20,399 nt of DNA from Firmicutes bacterium UBA5389 (GTDB lineage: Bacteria > Bacillota > DTU025), in the NCBI GenBank assembly GCA_002409965.1, contig DHON01000077.1, positions 1 to 20,399 of the forward strand, in the 5' to 3' direction. Under the pieces are notes generated by a model. The model did not search any database and was not told the origin of the DNA. It saw nothing but the letters and a program-made list of their open reading frames with translations. Below are positions 1 through 7,438 of this stretch, one piece after another. Position 1 is the first letter of the stretch. Each line of letters starts with the position of its first letter. The translations under genes and the position numbers were made by a program.

Positions 1-1
1 G

Positions 2-658
2 ACAGAGAGCGTGAGCAATGACAACATTGAAGAGATCCAGGACATCCTCAAGAAGCAGAGCAAGAACATCGATGAGGAGATCAGGAAGCTCTATCACATG
101 AAAAAGGGTGTTGAAGCCTGCATCAGGAGCTATGACAGGTACTTGCGAATGCCTGAGGAAGGTGTCATCACACTTGAGACCATCCCGGACAGGAAAGTCT
201 TCTGCTATGACGGAAAAATCGACATCTATGACCACGGACTCGATACGTATGAGTATATTCTGCGGGAATTGAAGCAACAGGTGATCATCAGGGACCTACC
301 CATGGTGTACTTCTGCAATGTAGGTTCCATATTGCGAAAAGGGATGATTGATGCATGGAGATTCGTCTCTTCAGAGATATTTGTGTTTGTTGATGATGAT
401 TTTGAGGAGCAAGAAGGCATAGAGGTAATACCCGGAGGCGACTATGTTTGCATATACTTTCATAGTTTCCGGAACGAAAGAGAGAGTGCGCAGAAGCTAC
501 TCAGCTACATAGATGAAGAGGGGTATGAGATAATCGGAGACTACGTGTGTGAAGTAGTGGTTGAGCTGCCCATCTTCGATGATAACGAGAGGAACATGTA
601 CGTTAGGCTGCAAGTGCCGATAAGGCTCCCAAGGAGCGCCGACCACCGCGGTGCCTAG
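2..658 (+). CDS. MerR-family regulator, C-terminal part (5' end outside window)
   Basis: The reading frame is open from the window edge to a TAG stop, so the gene starts upstream. A GTG at position 11 exists but has no good ribosome binding site and falls inside the expected protein. The visible part begins with a charged helix (IEEIQDILKKQSKNIDEEIR, then KLYHMKKGVEACI) of the kind that forms the dimerising coiled coil of MerR proteins. A domain of about 160 residues with alternating strands and helices follows and resembles the GyrI-like/BmrR effector-binding domain. The helix-turn-helix would lie before position 1 and is not seen. Proteins of this type bind small, often cationic, molecules and activate nearby genes by distorting the promoter spacer. 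The next gene on the same strand is a damaged dehydrogenase, so the original target is unclear. A standalone GyrI-like protein is the alternative. Confidence 0.7.
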   Translation, partial: TESVSNDNIEEIQDILKKQSKNIDEEIRKLYHMKKGVEACIRSYDRYLRMPEEGVITLETIPDRKVFCYDGKIDIYDHGLDTYEYILRELKQQVIIRDLPMVYFCNVGSILRKGMIDAWRFVSSEIFVFVDDDFEEQEGIEVIPGGDYVCIYFHSFRNERESAQKLLSYIDEEGYEIIGDYVCEVVVELPIFDDNERNMYVRLQVPIRLPRSADHRGA

Positions 659-786
659 CAAGCTCCTCCCATGGGCAAGCTACAATTGGATGCCGCCGAC
701 AGGCAGCAGGGCTACCGCGACTCTGCGCGGATTCGAATCAAACATTCCAACCGCCTCCTCAGTAGTTGACTCTATTCTTACAATAG

Positions 787-1761
787 ACACTACGCTTAAG
801 CCAAAGGCAAAGAACGGGTGAGATGGGTAGGTACTTTCTGAGGTATCTGTATGAGAAGGGAGCGGAGATAGTCGGCGCAATCGATATGAACCCGGAACTT
901 GACGGCAAGGACGTTGGGAAGGTTGCAGGGCTCGGGTTCAAGATCAACGTACCGATTAGCTCCAATCCTGAAAAGGTCTTCAGCGAATGCGATGCCGATG
1001 CATGTATCATCGCAACCAGAAGCTTGGTGCCTGAGGTGTATGACGCTTTTGAACTCGCTGCAAGGCATGGCGTCAACGCCATCAGCACCTGTGAAGAAGC
1101 CTTCTATCCGTGGAACACCTCGCCCGCACTCACCAATCGCCTGGACAGACTGGCCAAAGAGAATGACTGCACTCTGGCGGGATCAAGCCACAGAATCGAC
1201 AGGATCGAAGGCGTGTCCCGTTACAACGTAGAGGACTACGGAATCGCCCTGGCAGAAGTGCATGGAGCCGGACTCAGCCTGGAGCAATTCGAGAAGGAGA
1301 TAGCTCAGAGCGGGTCTCTGCCCTCTTTCATGTGGAACTCAAATGAGTGGCTGTGCTCACAGTTCGGATGGTCCATCAAATCAACCAGTCAGAAGCTCGT
1401 CCCCACAACCCACAACAAAGACATCAAATCGGAAACACTGGGACGGGTGATTCCCGCGGGCCACGCCACGGGCATGTCTGCAATAGTTACCACAGTAACG
1501 AATCAGGGGCCCCTCATCGTATCCGAGTGCATCGGCAAGGTCTACGCAGAGGGCGAGTTCGACAGGAACGATTGGTCCATAATGGGAGAACCCAATACGG
1601 TAGTGAAGATCGCGCGTCCAGCCACAGTGGAACTGACATGCGCCACCATTGTGAACCGGATACCGCAGCTGCTCGAGGCCCCTGCCGGATACTGCACGAC
1701 TGAGAAGATGCCGCCGGCCGAATACAGGACCTATCCACTCCATTTCTACGTCGACTTCTAG
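787..1761 (+). pseudogene. 2,4-diaminopentanoate/amine dehydrogenase-like gene, apparently decayed
   Basis: The product resembles the NAD(P)-dependent amine dehydrogenase family that includes 2,4-diaminopentanoate dehydrogenase (dihydrodipicolinate-reductase-like N-terminal fold). Recognisable blocks are EIVGAIDMNPELDGKDVG, VNAISTCEEAFYPW, HRIDRIEGVSRYNVEDYG, PAGHATGMSAIV and a normal end, EYRTYPLHFYV. Two things are wrong. First, the first ATG (823) comes after the first Rossmann strand. The frame upstream still codes a trace of it (TLRLSQRQRTGEMGRY, from 787) but holds no start codon before the stop at 784-786, and the Gly-rich motif is altered. Second, the family normally has about 18 residues (strand plus a GxNPGF-like active-site segment) between CTLxG and HRIDRI; here CTLAGSSHRIDRI runs straight through. 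This looks like a start-less gene with an in-frame internal deletion. If expressed from 823 it would be a 312-residue protein unlikely to bind NAD(P) normally. Confidence 0.65.
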
Positions 1762-2016
1762 AAACCAGATCAGGCAATAGCTGTACGTCAGGTTCGCGAC
1801 CACACCTATTGAAGACACGTTTTCTTCCTGGTGGTCAACTGTCCGATCGCATGCACAGGCATATCAGGCAGGAAGGCCCGAGAAGGAGTACCGAACCTTA
1901 CAGAGAATTGCGGGTAAGCAGTGCCGTTTGCCGGACACGACAGGTGGCCGATCATGGACGGCGCCGAGAATATGCAGCAAATGCGCAGCTGTGCGAGGAG
2001 TTAAGTTTACCGTACG
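1762..2016. other. Intergenic region, no gene recognised
   Basis: This stretch lies between the decayed dehydrogenase and the next plus-strand gene. An open frame starting near 1809 runs into the following gene in another frame, and its Arg/Ser-rich translation matches nothing known. The only supported signal is a GAGGAG at 1995-2000. It lies 16 bases before the ATG at 2017, which is too far for an ideal ribosome binding site, but no nearer in-frame start exists because of a stop at 2002-2004. Confidence 0.5.
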
Positions 2017-3021
2017 ATGAAAGTAGCCGAACTGAGAACCACGATCCGGAACCACTCCAAGGATCAGCTCGAACTGCTCGTTGTGGAGCTCTACAAGGCA
2101 ATGCCGAAGTCTTTGCGGGAGGAGCAAGACATAGACGCACTTGTACGCTGTCCAGACGCCCAAGAGATCCGGCGCATCAAGTCCTCAAAGAAGGAAGTCC
2201 TCGATTTCGACTGCGTAGCTGACGAGGCCCGCACGTTCATATCCTACGCGGCACACCAGTACTATTTCGCGCCCAATATGTATGTTCCGAAAAGGGAAAG
2301 GCCGAAGTGGAGATTCGTCGCGAAACGCCTATACCGCAGCCTTGTACAGTGCGCGGCTGACCCGGAGAACCTTGAGCCTGCGGCAGACCTGGTTGAAGAG
2401 CTGTATCTGCTGCTGTGCAAAGGGTGTCGCGTGGTCTTGTTCAGCGGGGACGACCCTTTTGGGTCAGTCGGCATCCCGCAGGTCGAGTTTCTCCGTCAGA
2501 CGCTGGCGCTCAGAAATAGGCATATGGAGAAGGACAAGTTCGTGCAGAAGGCAGTCGCGTTGGCGGTCAATGGAACGACCAGCCGATGGACTGTCACAAC
2601 CGATCTCCTCTTCGTGGTCCTCGAGTTTCTGGCAATTCCCGATTTGAAGCTCCGCGCCATAGCTGCCACTCAGGAACTCATCGCCCAGCGACTGAGTGCC
2701 TACCGTAGTGAACGGGATAGCCGCAAGAGATATCGTATCGAGGAAACCGTGAATGACCTCACAGAATTGGCATTCCACTGCTATGCGCATCTGGGCGAGT
2801 TCGAAGAGGGCATTGAGTTCTTCAATACTCACTACACTGATAAGGACGAGGAAGTCAAGCTGTATGTCGTCGTGGAGGCTCTCCATCACTGCTACAACCA
2901 ACCTGAGCTTATACTCGATCAGATCACAAAGGCCATGGCAAAAGGAGTGCGTCCCCGCTCTCGGCTTGTCAAGCTGGCCGAGTCCATTGAGCATTCGCTC
3001 AGGGAGACTGACCCAAGGTAG
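2017..3021 (+). CDS. Conserved hypothetical helical protein, 334 aa
   Basis: I do not recognise a named family. The N-terminus (MKVAELRTTIRNHSKDQLEL, then LVVELYKAMPKSL) and the segment VPKRERPKWRFVAKRLYRSL resemble unannotated proteins I associate with clostridial genomes; that link is from memory and weak. The sequence is rich in amphipathic helices throughout, has no signal peptide or membrane segment, and carries a central GDDPFGSVGIPQVEFLRQ block. The C-terminal third (LTELAFHCYAHLGEFEEGIE, then FFNTHYTDKDEEVKLY) has the look of TPR-like helical repeats. A cytosolic scaffold or adaptor role is possible but not shown. The ATG at 2017 is the only in-frame start after the stop at 2002-2004; the ribosome binding site is weakly placed. 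A GC-rich hairpin follows the stop codon by 29 bases. Confidence 0.75.
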   Translation: MKVAELRTTIRNHSKDQLELLVVELYKAMPKSLREEQDIDALVRCPDAQEIRRIKSSKKEVLDFDCVADEARTFISYAAHQYYFAPNMYVPKRERPKWRFVAKRLYRSLVQCAADPENLEPAADLVEELYLLLCKGCRVVLFSGDDPFGSVGIPQVEFLRQTLALRNRHMEKDKFVQKAVALAVNGTTSRWTVTTDLLFVVLEFLAIPDLKLRAIAATQELIAQRLSAYRSERDSRKRYRIEETVNDLTELAFHCYAHLGEFEEGIEFFNTHYTDKDEEVKLYVVVEALHHCYNQPELILDQITKAMAKGVRPRSRLVKLAESIEHSLRETDPR

Positions 3022-3050
3022 ACCGCCAGAATGTAGGTGTAGCCACCAGG

Positions 3051-3077
3051 CGGGCCTCGAACTCGTCTATCGGCCCG
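3051..3077 (+). terminator. GC-rich hairpin after the 334-aa gene, possible terminator
   Basis: CGGGCC (3051-3056) and GGCCCG (3072-3077) are perfect inverted repeats around a 15-base loop, starting 29 bases after the stop codon at 3021. There is no clean T-run; only CTCTTTC follows about 14 bases later. It may end or slow transcription, but it is not a textbook intrinsic terminator. Confidence 0.3.
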
Positions 3078-3264
3078 GTGAACTATCGGTCGCTCTTTCA
3101 ACCTCCCAACCGCAGCGCCATCCGGCACCCCGCGTCTTTGCGGTGAAGCCCACGGCGATGGGTCCAAGACCGGCACGCATCTATCATCGACCCATCTGTG
3201 GCCGATGCAGTCCTTGACCGTTTAGTTCACAATTCACGCCGAATACGCTTAAGAGGGGGAGTCC

Positions 3265-3447
3265 ATGATCATCAGGAGCGCCGGAATCTTCAGAGGTCAG
3301 GGATCCGCCAAAGTCCTTTTTCGGGACGAGGCAAAGCTGACAGCTGGAAATCAACCAGAAACGCCCTGGAAGAGGGCAGCTACAGGGTTCCGCGCTCAGG
3401 CTACTGCGCTCTTTGGGCGATTGCGGAGCCTTGTTCGGAAGCAGTAG
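3265..3447 (+). CDS. Possible small basic protein, 60 aa
   Basis: The ORF starts at an ATG preceded by AGAGGGGGAG, a strong purine-rich ribosome binding site with 3-4 bases of spacer, which is the main reason to list it. The translation (MIIRSAGIFRGQGSAKVLFR, then DEAKLTAGNQ, ending LFGRLRSLVRKQ) is basic, with an amphipathic Arg-rich C-terminus and no membrane segment or known motif. It stands alone between the 334-aa gene and the convergent LysE gene. It could be a genuine small protein, a leader peptide, or a chance ORF. Confidence 0.35.
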   Translation: MIIRSAGIFRGQGSAKVLFRDEAKLTAGNQPETPWKRAATGFRAQATALFGRLRSLVRKQ

Positions 3448-3670
3448 CTAGGCAACCCGTTCGGTTCGGAGTAGGTCGGGGGAATCGCAGCTCAGCGTGG
3501 GTGCATTTGGACCGCGCCCCGGTCCCGGCCCAGCGCCAACCCCTTTTGCTGGATCTCAAATGCAAGGCCCCGGACGCAACGGATATCCGCACTCCCAGCC
3601 AGTCAGGCTCCTACGCCGTTCCCTTGAGCGATCGCACAACACAATGCCGCACCGGCGTAGGCAATCACGA
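3448..3670. repeat. Noncoding stretch with nested inverted repeats between convergent genes
   Basis: Three stems fit together as a three-way junction: TGCATTTG (3502-3509) with CAAATGCA (3557-3564) encloses GACCG/CGGTC (3510-3514 and 3520-3524) and CCAGC/GCTGG (3530-3534 and 3548-3552). A separate 9-bp perfect inverted repeat, CCTACGCCG (3610-3618) with CGGCGTAGG (3653-3661), sits just beyond the LysE stop. None is followed by a T-run on either strand. They may be transcript-end structures for convergent genes or part of an RNA; I recognise no known RNA class. Confidence 0.35.
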
Positions 3671-4294
3671 TCAGCGAAGGCCGCTCTGGAGCAAAACCCT
3701 GATCCGCGGCAGTATTCCCGATATGGATAGTGCAGCGTATAGCAGCAGCAGTGCTAGGCCGATGTTCAGGGGTTTCCTGTACTGGCCGAACAGGCGTTGA
3801 ATTGTTGTTCCGAACAACGCCCAGCAAGACGAGGCCAAAGCCGAGCAGCACGCGAGGAAGACGGAAAACAGAAGCAAGATCACGGGGGACTGGTAGTATG
3901 GAGTTACGAAATTCGCAGTTACCGTCAAGCCGTACAGGAGCATCTTCGCATTGACGAACTGCATAGCCATGCCAGTGACAAACGTTGCGCTACGGGCGTT
4001 GGCGGTCGCTGTGTTCACATCGGTCTTGAGCACGCGCATAGCCAGATAGAGCATGTACAGCCCGCCTAAGGCCTCGGCGAACGGGCGAAAGCTTGGGATG
4101 AACCGCGACAGTGAAAGGTTGAAGTAGCTGCAAGCGGTCATCACTATGATCACGCCTGCGAAGAGGCCGGCGATGAAGCGAAGTGTCTGGCGGAAGCCAA
4201 ACCTGCTACCGTTGACTAGACACATCATGTTGTTTGGACCCGGCGTGATCGTCATTGCTAGTATGTAGGACAAAAACGCAAGTACGTTGGGCAT
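3671..4294 (-). CDS. LysE/RhtB-family amino-acid exporter
   Basis: This is a 207-residue inner-membrane protein of normal length for the LysE/RhtB family, which exports amino acids and derivatives driven by the proton gradient. The hallmark TPGPN is at residues 17-21 (AMTITPGPNNMM). About six hydrophobic segments follow, including FIAGLFAGVIIVMTA, ALGGLYMLYLAMRVL, a central block with FVNAKMLLYGL, and the C-terminal NIGLALLLLYAALSISGIL. The ATG at 4294 is preceded by AGGGAGAG at good spacing. It is the last gene of the minus-strand run, 154 bp after the MATE gene, so it may have its own promoter. Exported substrate cannot be assigned; Lys, Thr, homoserine or Leu exporters all share this architecture. 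Confidence 0.88.
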   Translation of the reverse strand: MPNVLAFLSYILAMTITPGPNNMMCLVNGSRFGFRQTLRFIAGLFAGVIIVMTACSYFNLSLSRFIPSFRPFAEALGGLYMLYLAMRVLKTDVNTATANARSATFVTGMAMQFVNAKMLLYGLTVTANFVTPYYQSPVILLLFSVFLACCSALASSCWALFGTTIQRLFGQYRKPLNIGLALLLLYAALSISGILPRIRVLLQSGLR

Positions 4295-4440
4295 TCGCGA
4301 ATCTCTCCCTGTTCATCATCTAGGACTACTACTGCAGTCCGTTGCGCTTCACGTTCCCCGCTAGGTCTGCTCCCTTGATCAAAAGAAAGAGGCTGAGTTC
4401 AAAGGACGTCATCCTCAACTGGGCTCAATAGGGCCATAGA

Positions 4441-4457
4441 ACTGCACTCTATGCAGT
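4441..4457 (-). other. Short hairpin overlapping the MATE stop codon
   Basis: ACTGCA (4441-4446) and TGCAGT (4452-4457) form a perfect 6-bp stem whose 5-base loop contains the TAG stop of the MATE gene. No T-run follows directly, though a pyrimidine-rich CTCTTTCTTTTG stretch lies about 55 bases further along the minus strand. It could mark the transcript end or be chance. Confidence 0.25.
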
Positions 4458-5855
4458 CAAGGGTGCTGAAGAGGGGATAAGGGATTTCTCTCGCCAGGTT
4501 CCTCGGCGGTACCAAAGGTAGTTGGCGACAGCTCCTATGACCCAGCTTATGAGGAGCGAAAAGAACAGCGCATCGGGCGATCCTGCAGGGTACGCTTGGC
4601 TCCTGGTGAGCCATGCCCAGAGATACGCAAGAGGCACACGTACTGCAACGGTAATGAACATCGAAATCCACATGGAGGGCATGGTGTCGCCGGCGCCGCG
4701 CATGATTCCGCCGAAAACCTGGGAAATCGCCATGGCCACATAGCCGGCGGCCAGTATGCGAATCTGCCTTACACCCAGGCTAATGATGTCTTCTGTGGTA
4801 GTGAACATGCGTATGAGGTCTTTGCCGAATAGCAACAACAAGGCCACCAGCACAAATGATGTAGTCAAGCTTATCTTCAGGATGTCTCTTGAACCCTGGT
4901 TGACGCGGTCCATCCTGTCCGCCCCAATGTTCTGGCCGACGAAGGTGCCAATAGCCATGCCGAAAGTGAAGTTGGGCATCATTGCGAAGCCGTCGATGCG
5001 CATAACTGCGGTGGTACAGGTTACCACCTGATAACCCATGCTGTTGGCCAGCGCTTGCACGAACACCATGGACATGGAAAAAACCGCTTGCGTGACACCT
5101 GCCGGCAACCCCAGCCGCAGCAATTGCCCGGTTAGTTTCTTGCAGGGAACAAGATTCGCGGCATCTATCTTCACGACCTCTTTCATTCTGCATAGCTTGA
5201 TTATGCACAGCACTGCGGAGACGGCTACTGATATGATCGTTGCCAGGGCCGCGCCTGCGACTCCCATATCCAAGCCTGCCACGAACCAGATGTCCAGGAC
5301 TATGTTCAGACATGACGTGAGCAACAGCGTCAGCAAGGGAAATACGGAATTGCCCAGTCCACGAAGGATGCCTGACACGATGTTGTAGAATCCGACGCCC
5401 ACAACTCCCGAAAGAATGATGGTCAAGTAGGAACGGGCCATGCCGAACGTTTCTACAGGCGTCTTGGTCAGCTTCAGCAGGGAACCCGCAAGCGGGATGC
5501 CGACCGCCATGACCCCAAGTGAAGATATGAGGACCAGGATCATCGCATTGCCAATTGAACGCGACAGCAATTCTTTGGCCTTGGCCCCGTAGTACTGCGC
5601 CACCATGATTCCCGCGCCTGTCGAAATCGCGATGAAGAGAACAAGGAGCAGGTTAATGATCGGAAGGGTTGTTCCGATGGCCGACAGAGCCTGATCGCCC
5701 ACGTAATGGCCTACAATGATGGAATCTACCGTGCTGTACATCTGCTGCGCAAGATTGCCGATAAGCAACGGGATGGAAAACCGCAGCAAAGCAGACATTG
5801 GCTTACCCACGGTCATGTCTTGCGCGCCGAAAAGAGCATTGATCCTCTTGAGCAT
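4449..5855 (-). CDS. MATE-family multidrug/metabolite exporter
   Basis: The 468-residue product has the length and pattern of MATE transporters (NorM/DinF type): twelve hydrophobic helices in two similar halves. Halves begin at KPMSALLRFSIPLLIGNLAQ (followed by QMYSTVDSIIVGHYVG) and at GQLLRLGLPAGVTQAVFSMS. Other family blocks are FYNIVSGILRGLGNS and QVFGGIMRGAGDTMPSMW. These proteins export drugs or metabolites in exchange for protons or sodium at the inner membrane. The frame is open to 6101, but the added 82 residues are Arg/His/Ser-rich and come from a repeat region. The ATG at 5855 has AAGGTGG at good spacing and fits the family start. It lies 351 bp after the amidohydrolase, so it is probably transcribed separately. 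Confidence 0.9.
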   Translation of the reverse strand: MLKRINALFGAQDMTVGKPMSALLRFSIPLLIGNLAQQMYSTVDSIIVGHYVGDQALSAIGTTLPIINLLLVLFIAISTGAGIMVAQYYGAKAKELLSRSIGNAMILVLISSLGVMAVGIPLAGSLLKLTKTPVETFGMARSYLTIILSGVVGVGFYNIVSGILRGLGNSVFPLLTLLLTSCLNIVLDIWFVAGLDMGVAGAALATIISVAVSAVLCIIKLCRMKEVVKIDAANLVPCKKLTGQLLRLGLPAGVTQAVFSMSMVFVQALANSMGYQVVTCTTAVMRIDGFAMMPNFTFGMAIGTFVGQNIGADRMDRVNQGSRDILKISLTTSFVLVALLLLFGKDLIRMFTTTEDIISLGVRQIRILAAGYVAMAISQVFGGIMRGAGDTMPSMWISMFITVAVRVPLAYLWAWLTRSQAYPAGSPDALFFSLLISWVIGAVANYLWYRRGTWREKSLIPSSAPLTA

Positions 5856-5901
5856 GCAACAACCACCTTTTCTGCGATGATTATCCCACTTAAATCCCGA
5901 C

Positions 5902-5991
5902 AGCGCAATGTGCGATAGCGCGAGTGCATAGAGCGCGCGTGTGCAGGGCGCGAATCTGGAGCGCGTGTGTCTATAGCTCGAGTATCCGCGG
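5902..5991. repeat. Degenerate 15-bp tandem repeats
   Basis: Successive units read AGCGCAATGTGCGAT (5902), AGCGCGAGTGCATAG (5917), AGCGCGCGTGTGCAG (5932), a shorter GGCGCGAATCTGG (5947), AGCGCGTGTGTCTAT (5960) and a diverged AGCTCGAGTATCCGCGG (5975). The shared core is AGCGCGnGTG. The block ends about 45 bases upstream of the MATE start on the minus strand, in its probable leader or promoter region. Confidence 0.5.
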
Positions 5992-6100
5992 CACGAGTGC
6001 GCGTGACGTGAGCGCAGAGCAAGAGGCGCAAGCAGCAGGTGTGTTGCTGCTCGGCTGGCAGGCCTCGCTTCCCACTGCACTTCGGCTTCGGGCACGAGCA

Positions 6101-6134
6101 AATCCCCCCTGCATCCGTGTTCGCAAGGGGGATT
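6101..6134 (-). terminator. Hairpin after the amidohydrolase, possible terminator
   Basis: AATCCCCC (6101-6108) and GGGGGATT (6127-6134) are perfect 8-bp inverted repeats with an 18-base loop, 72 bases beyond the stop of the minus-strand amidohydrolase. On that strand the stem ends GGGATTTG with no longer U-run, so termination would be weak. Its position at the end of the transporter cluster makes a transcript-end role plausible. Confidence 0.4.
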
Positions 6135-6206
6135 ACCGCATATGGCTGGGCACAGGAAGAATCAGGACGTGGCCCCAATCTACCGGGCCCGTCAGCTTGA
6201 TTGAAC

Positions 6207-7361
6207 CTACTCGTCCATCACCAACTCACTGAGGATACGAACCCCAAGGCCAAGCACTTCTTCATCGAATGAGAACATCGGATGGTGCAGGGGATGGTCA
6301 GAGCCTATCCCCAGCATGATCATGGCCCCGGGTGCTTCCGCGAGGTAGTGCGAGAAGTCCTCTGCTATGAGCGAAGGTGTTGACAGCACGTGTACCTTTG
6401 GCTCACCCAGAACGCTCTTCCCGACCCTTACTATCTGCTCCACCAGGCCCGGGCTGTTCCTCACCGGCGGACACACTGTCGTGTAATCAACGTCTATCTG
6501 GGTTTGTGTCGCTTCGGCAATGCCCTTGCACACTCTCGGCACCATATTGCGGACTGCATCACTTGTGGAGCCGCGCACCGAACGGACTGTTCCGTGGAAC
6601 TCTGCCGTATCGGGAGTGACATTGTAGCTTCGGCCTGCGGTCACCTGGCCTATGCCGAGCACAAACGGTTCTGTAGGATCCACTTCCTGCTTTGCGCATA
6701 GCTGCAATGCATCGATCAGGAGGCGGGCAGCGGCAAGCGCGTCCTTGCCTTCATGCGGACGCGCTATATGAGCGCTATCTCCCCGTATTGTCACTGATAC
6801 CCTGTCGCAAGCAGCCAGAGCCGTATCGGCATGAACCCCAACATGCCCCAGGGGCACATCGGGCCATAGGTGCATGCCATATATCGAATCCACCGAAGGA
6901 TCAACCAGCGCGCCGTGGTCTATCATCTGCTTGGCCCCAACCAGCTGCTCTTCAGCCGGCTGAAAGATGAGTTTCACGTTACCCCGGATGTTCTCACGCA
7001 TGCTGCTGAGTACCATTGCTGTGCCGAGCATGATAGCCAGATGGCCATCATGTCCGCAGGCGTGCATCTTTCCGGCTATCGCAGAGCGAAAAGGCAGATC
7101 GGTTGTCTCCTGTATGGGAAGTGCGTCCATGTCAGTGCGAAGGGCTATGGTAGGTCCCGCAAGCCCTCCCTCTATCAATGCCACTATTCCGGTGCCCGCA
7201 ATATCCGCGCACACCTTTACTCCCAAGTCCGATAGCACACTGCGGCACAACCGGTTGGTTTGAAACTCCTCAAAGGCGGTTTCAGGAGTCGCATGAATGG
7301 TCCTGCGCCAGCTCGTGATCTTCGCGATGTTCTCCTCGACTATCTTGCTGATGGCATCCAT
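6207..7361 (-). CDS. M20D-family amidohydrolase (aminoacylase/hippurate-hydrolase type)
   Basis: The 384-residue protein is full length for the M20D group, which hydrolyses amide bonds of N-acyl amino acids (hippurate, IAA-amino acid, N-acetyl-diaminopimelate hydrolases). Visible motifs, numbered from the chosen start, are the N-terminal RRTIHATPETAFEE, LRTDMDALPI (Asp78), MHACGHDGH (Cys102, His104), QPAEE (Glu137-Glu138), YGMHLWP (His164), GDSAHIARPH, and the C-terminal AEDFSHYL and HHPMFSFDEE. All two-metal ligands seem present. It has no signal peptide and so acts in the cytoplasm. GAGGG lies 9 bases before the ATG at 7361; an in-frame ATG at 7370 has no spacer. It follows the second permease by 77 bp and is probably the last gene of the importer operon. 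The acyl or amino substrate cannot be told from sequence. Confidence 0.9.
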   Translation of the reverse strand: MDAISKIVEENIAKITSWRRTIHATPETAFEEFQTNRLCRSVLSDLGVKVCADIAGTGIVALIEGGLAGPTIALRTDMDALPIQETTDLPFRSAIAGKMHACGHDGHLAIMLGTAMVLSSMRENIRGNVKLIFQPAEEQLVGAKQMIDHGALVDPSVDSIYGMHLWPDVPLGHVGVHADTALAACDRVSVTIRGDSAHIARPHEGKDALAAARLLIDALQLCAKQEVDPTEPFVLGIGQVTAGRSYNVTPDTAEFHGTVRSVRGSTSDAVRNMVPRVCKGIAEATQTQIDVDYTTVCPPVRNSPGLVEQIVRVGKSVLGEPKVHVLSTPSLIAEDFSHYLAEAPGAMIMLGIGSDHPLHHPMFSFDEEVLGLGVRILSELVMDE

Positions 7362-7438
7362 CGTTATCATCCCTCAACCATTCACGCGCGTCTGGCAAGC
7401 TAGTCGGCTGGCTGTTGCCGGAAGCGCCCGAAATACTC

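Larger units (their letters stand above)
5856..6206. other. 351-bp intergenic region upstream of the MATE gene
   Basis: No gene is supported here. Part nearest the MATE gene holds degenerate 15-bp repeats (5902-5991); the middle holds an 8-bp stem hairpin (6101-6134). The open frames crossing it are low-complexity by-products of the repeats. A promoter for the MATE gene is expected but no convincing -35/-10 pair was found. Confidence 0.6.

Noticed and set aside
766..796. TTGACT at 766-771 as a -35 box for the dehydrogenase
   Set aside because: No acceptable -10 hexamer lies 16-19 bases downstream, and the gene it would serve lacks a start codon.
1809..2222. 137-codon plus-strand ORF before and into the 334-aa gene
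   Set aside because: It runs about 200 bases into a better-supported gene in another frame, and its translation is low in hydrophobic residues and matches no family.
3198..3800. 200-codon plus-strand ORF
   Set aside because: It overlaps the end of the LysE gene on the other strand, its translation is Arg/Ser-rich without any fold or motif, and it lacks a ribosome binding site. It is an effect of GC-rich DNA.
5856..6101. 82-residue N-terminal extension of the MATE protein
   Set aside because: The extension is Arg/His/Ser-rich and encoded by the 15-bp repeats; the ATG at 5855 has a good ribosome binding site and fits the family start.
7249..7262. CAACCGGTTG palindrome as a second repressor operator
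   Set aside because: It lies inside the amidohydrolase coding region, encodes conserved-looking residues, and does not match the operator half-site.
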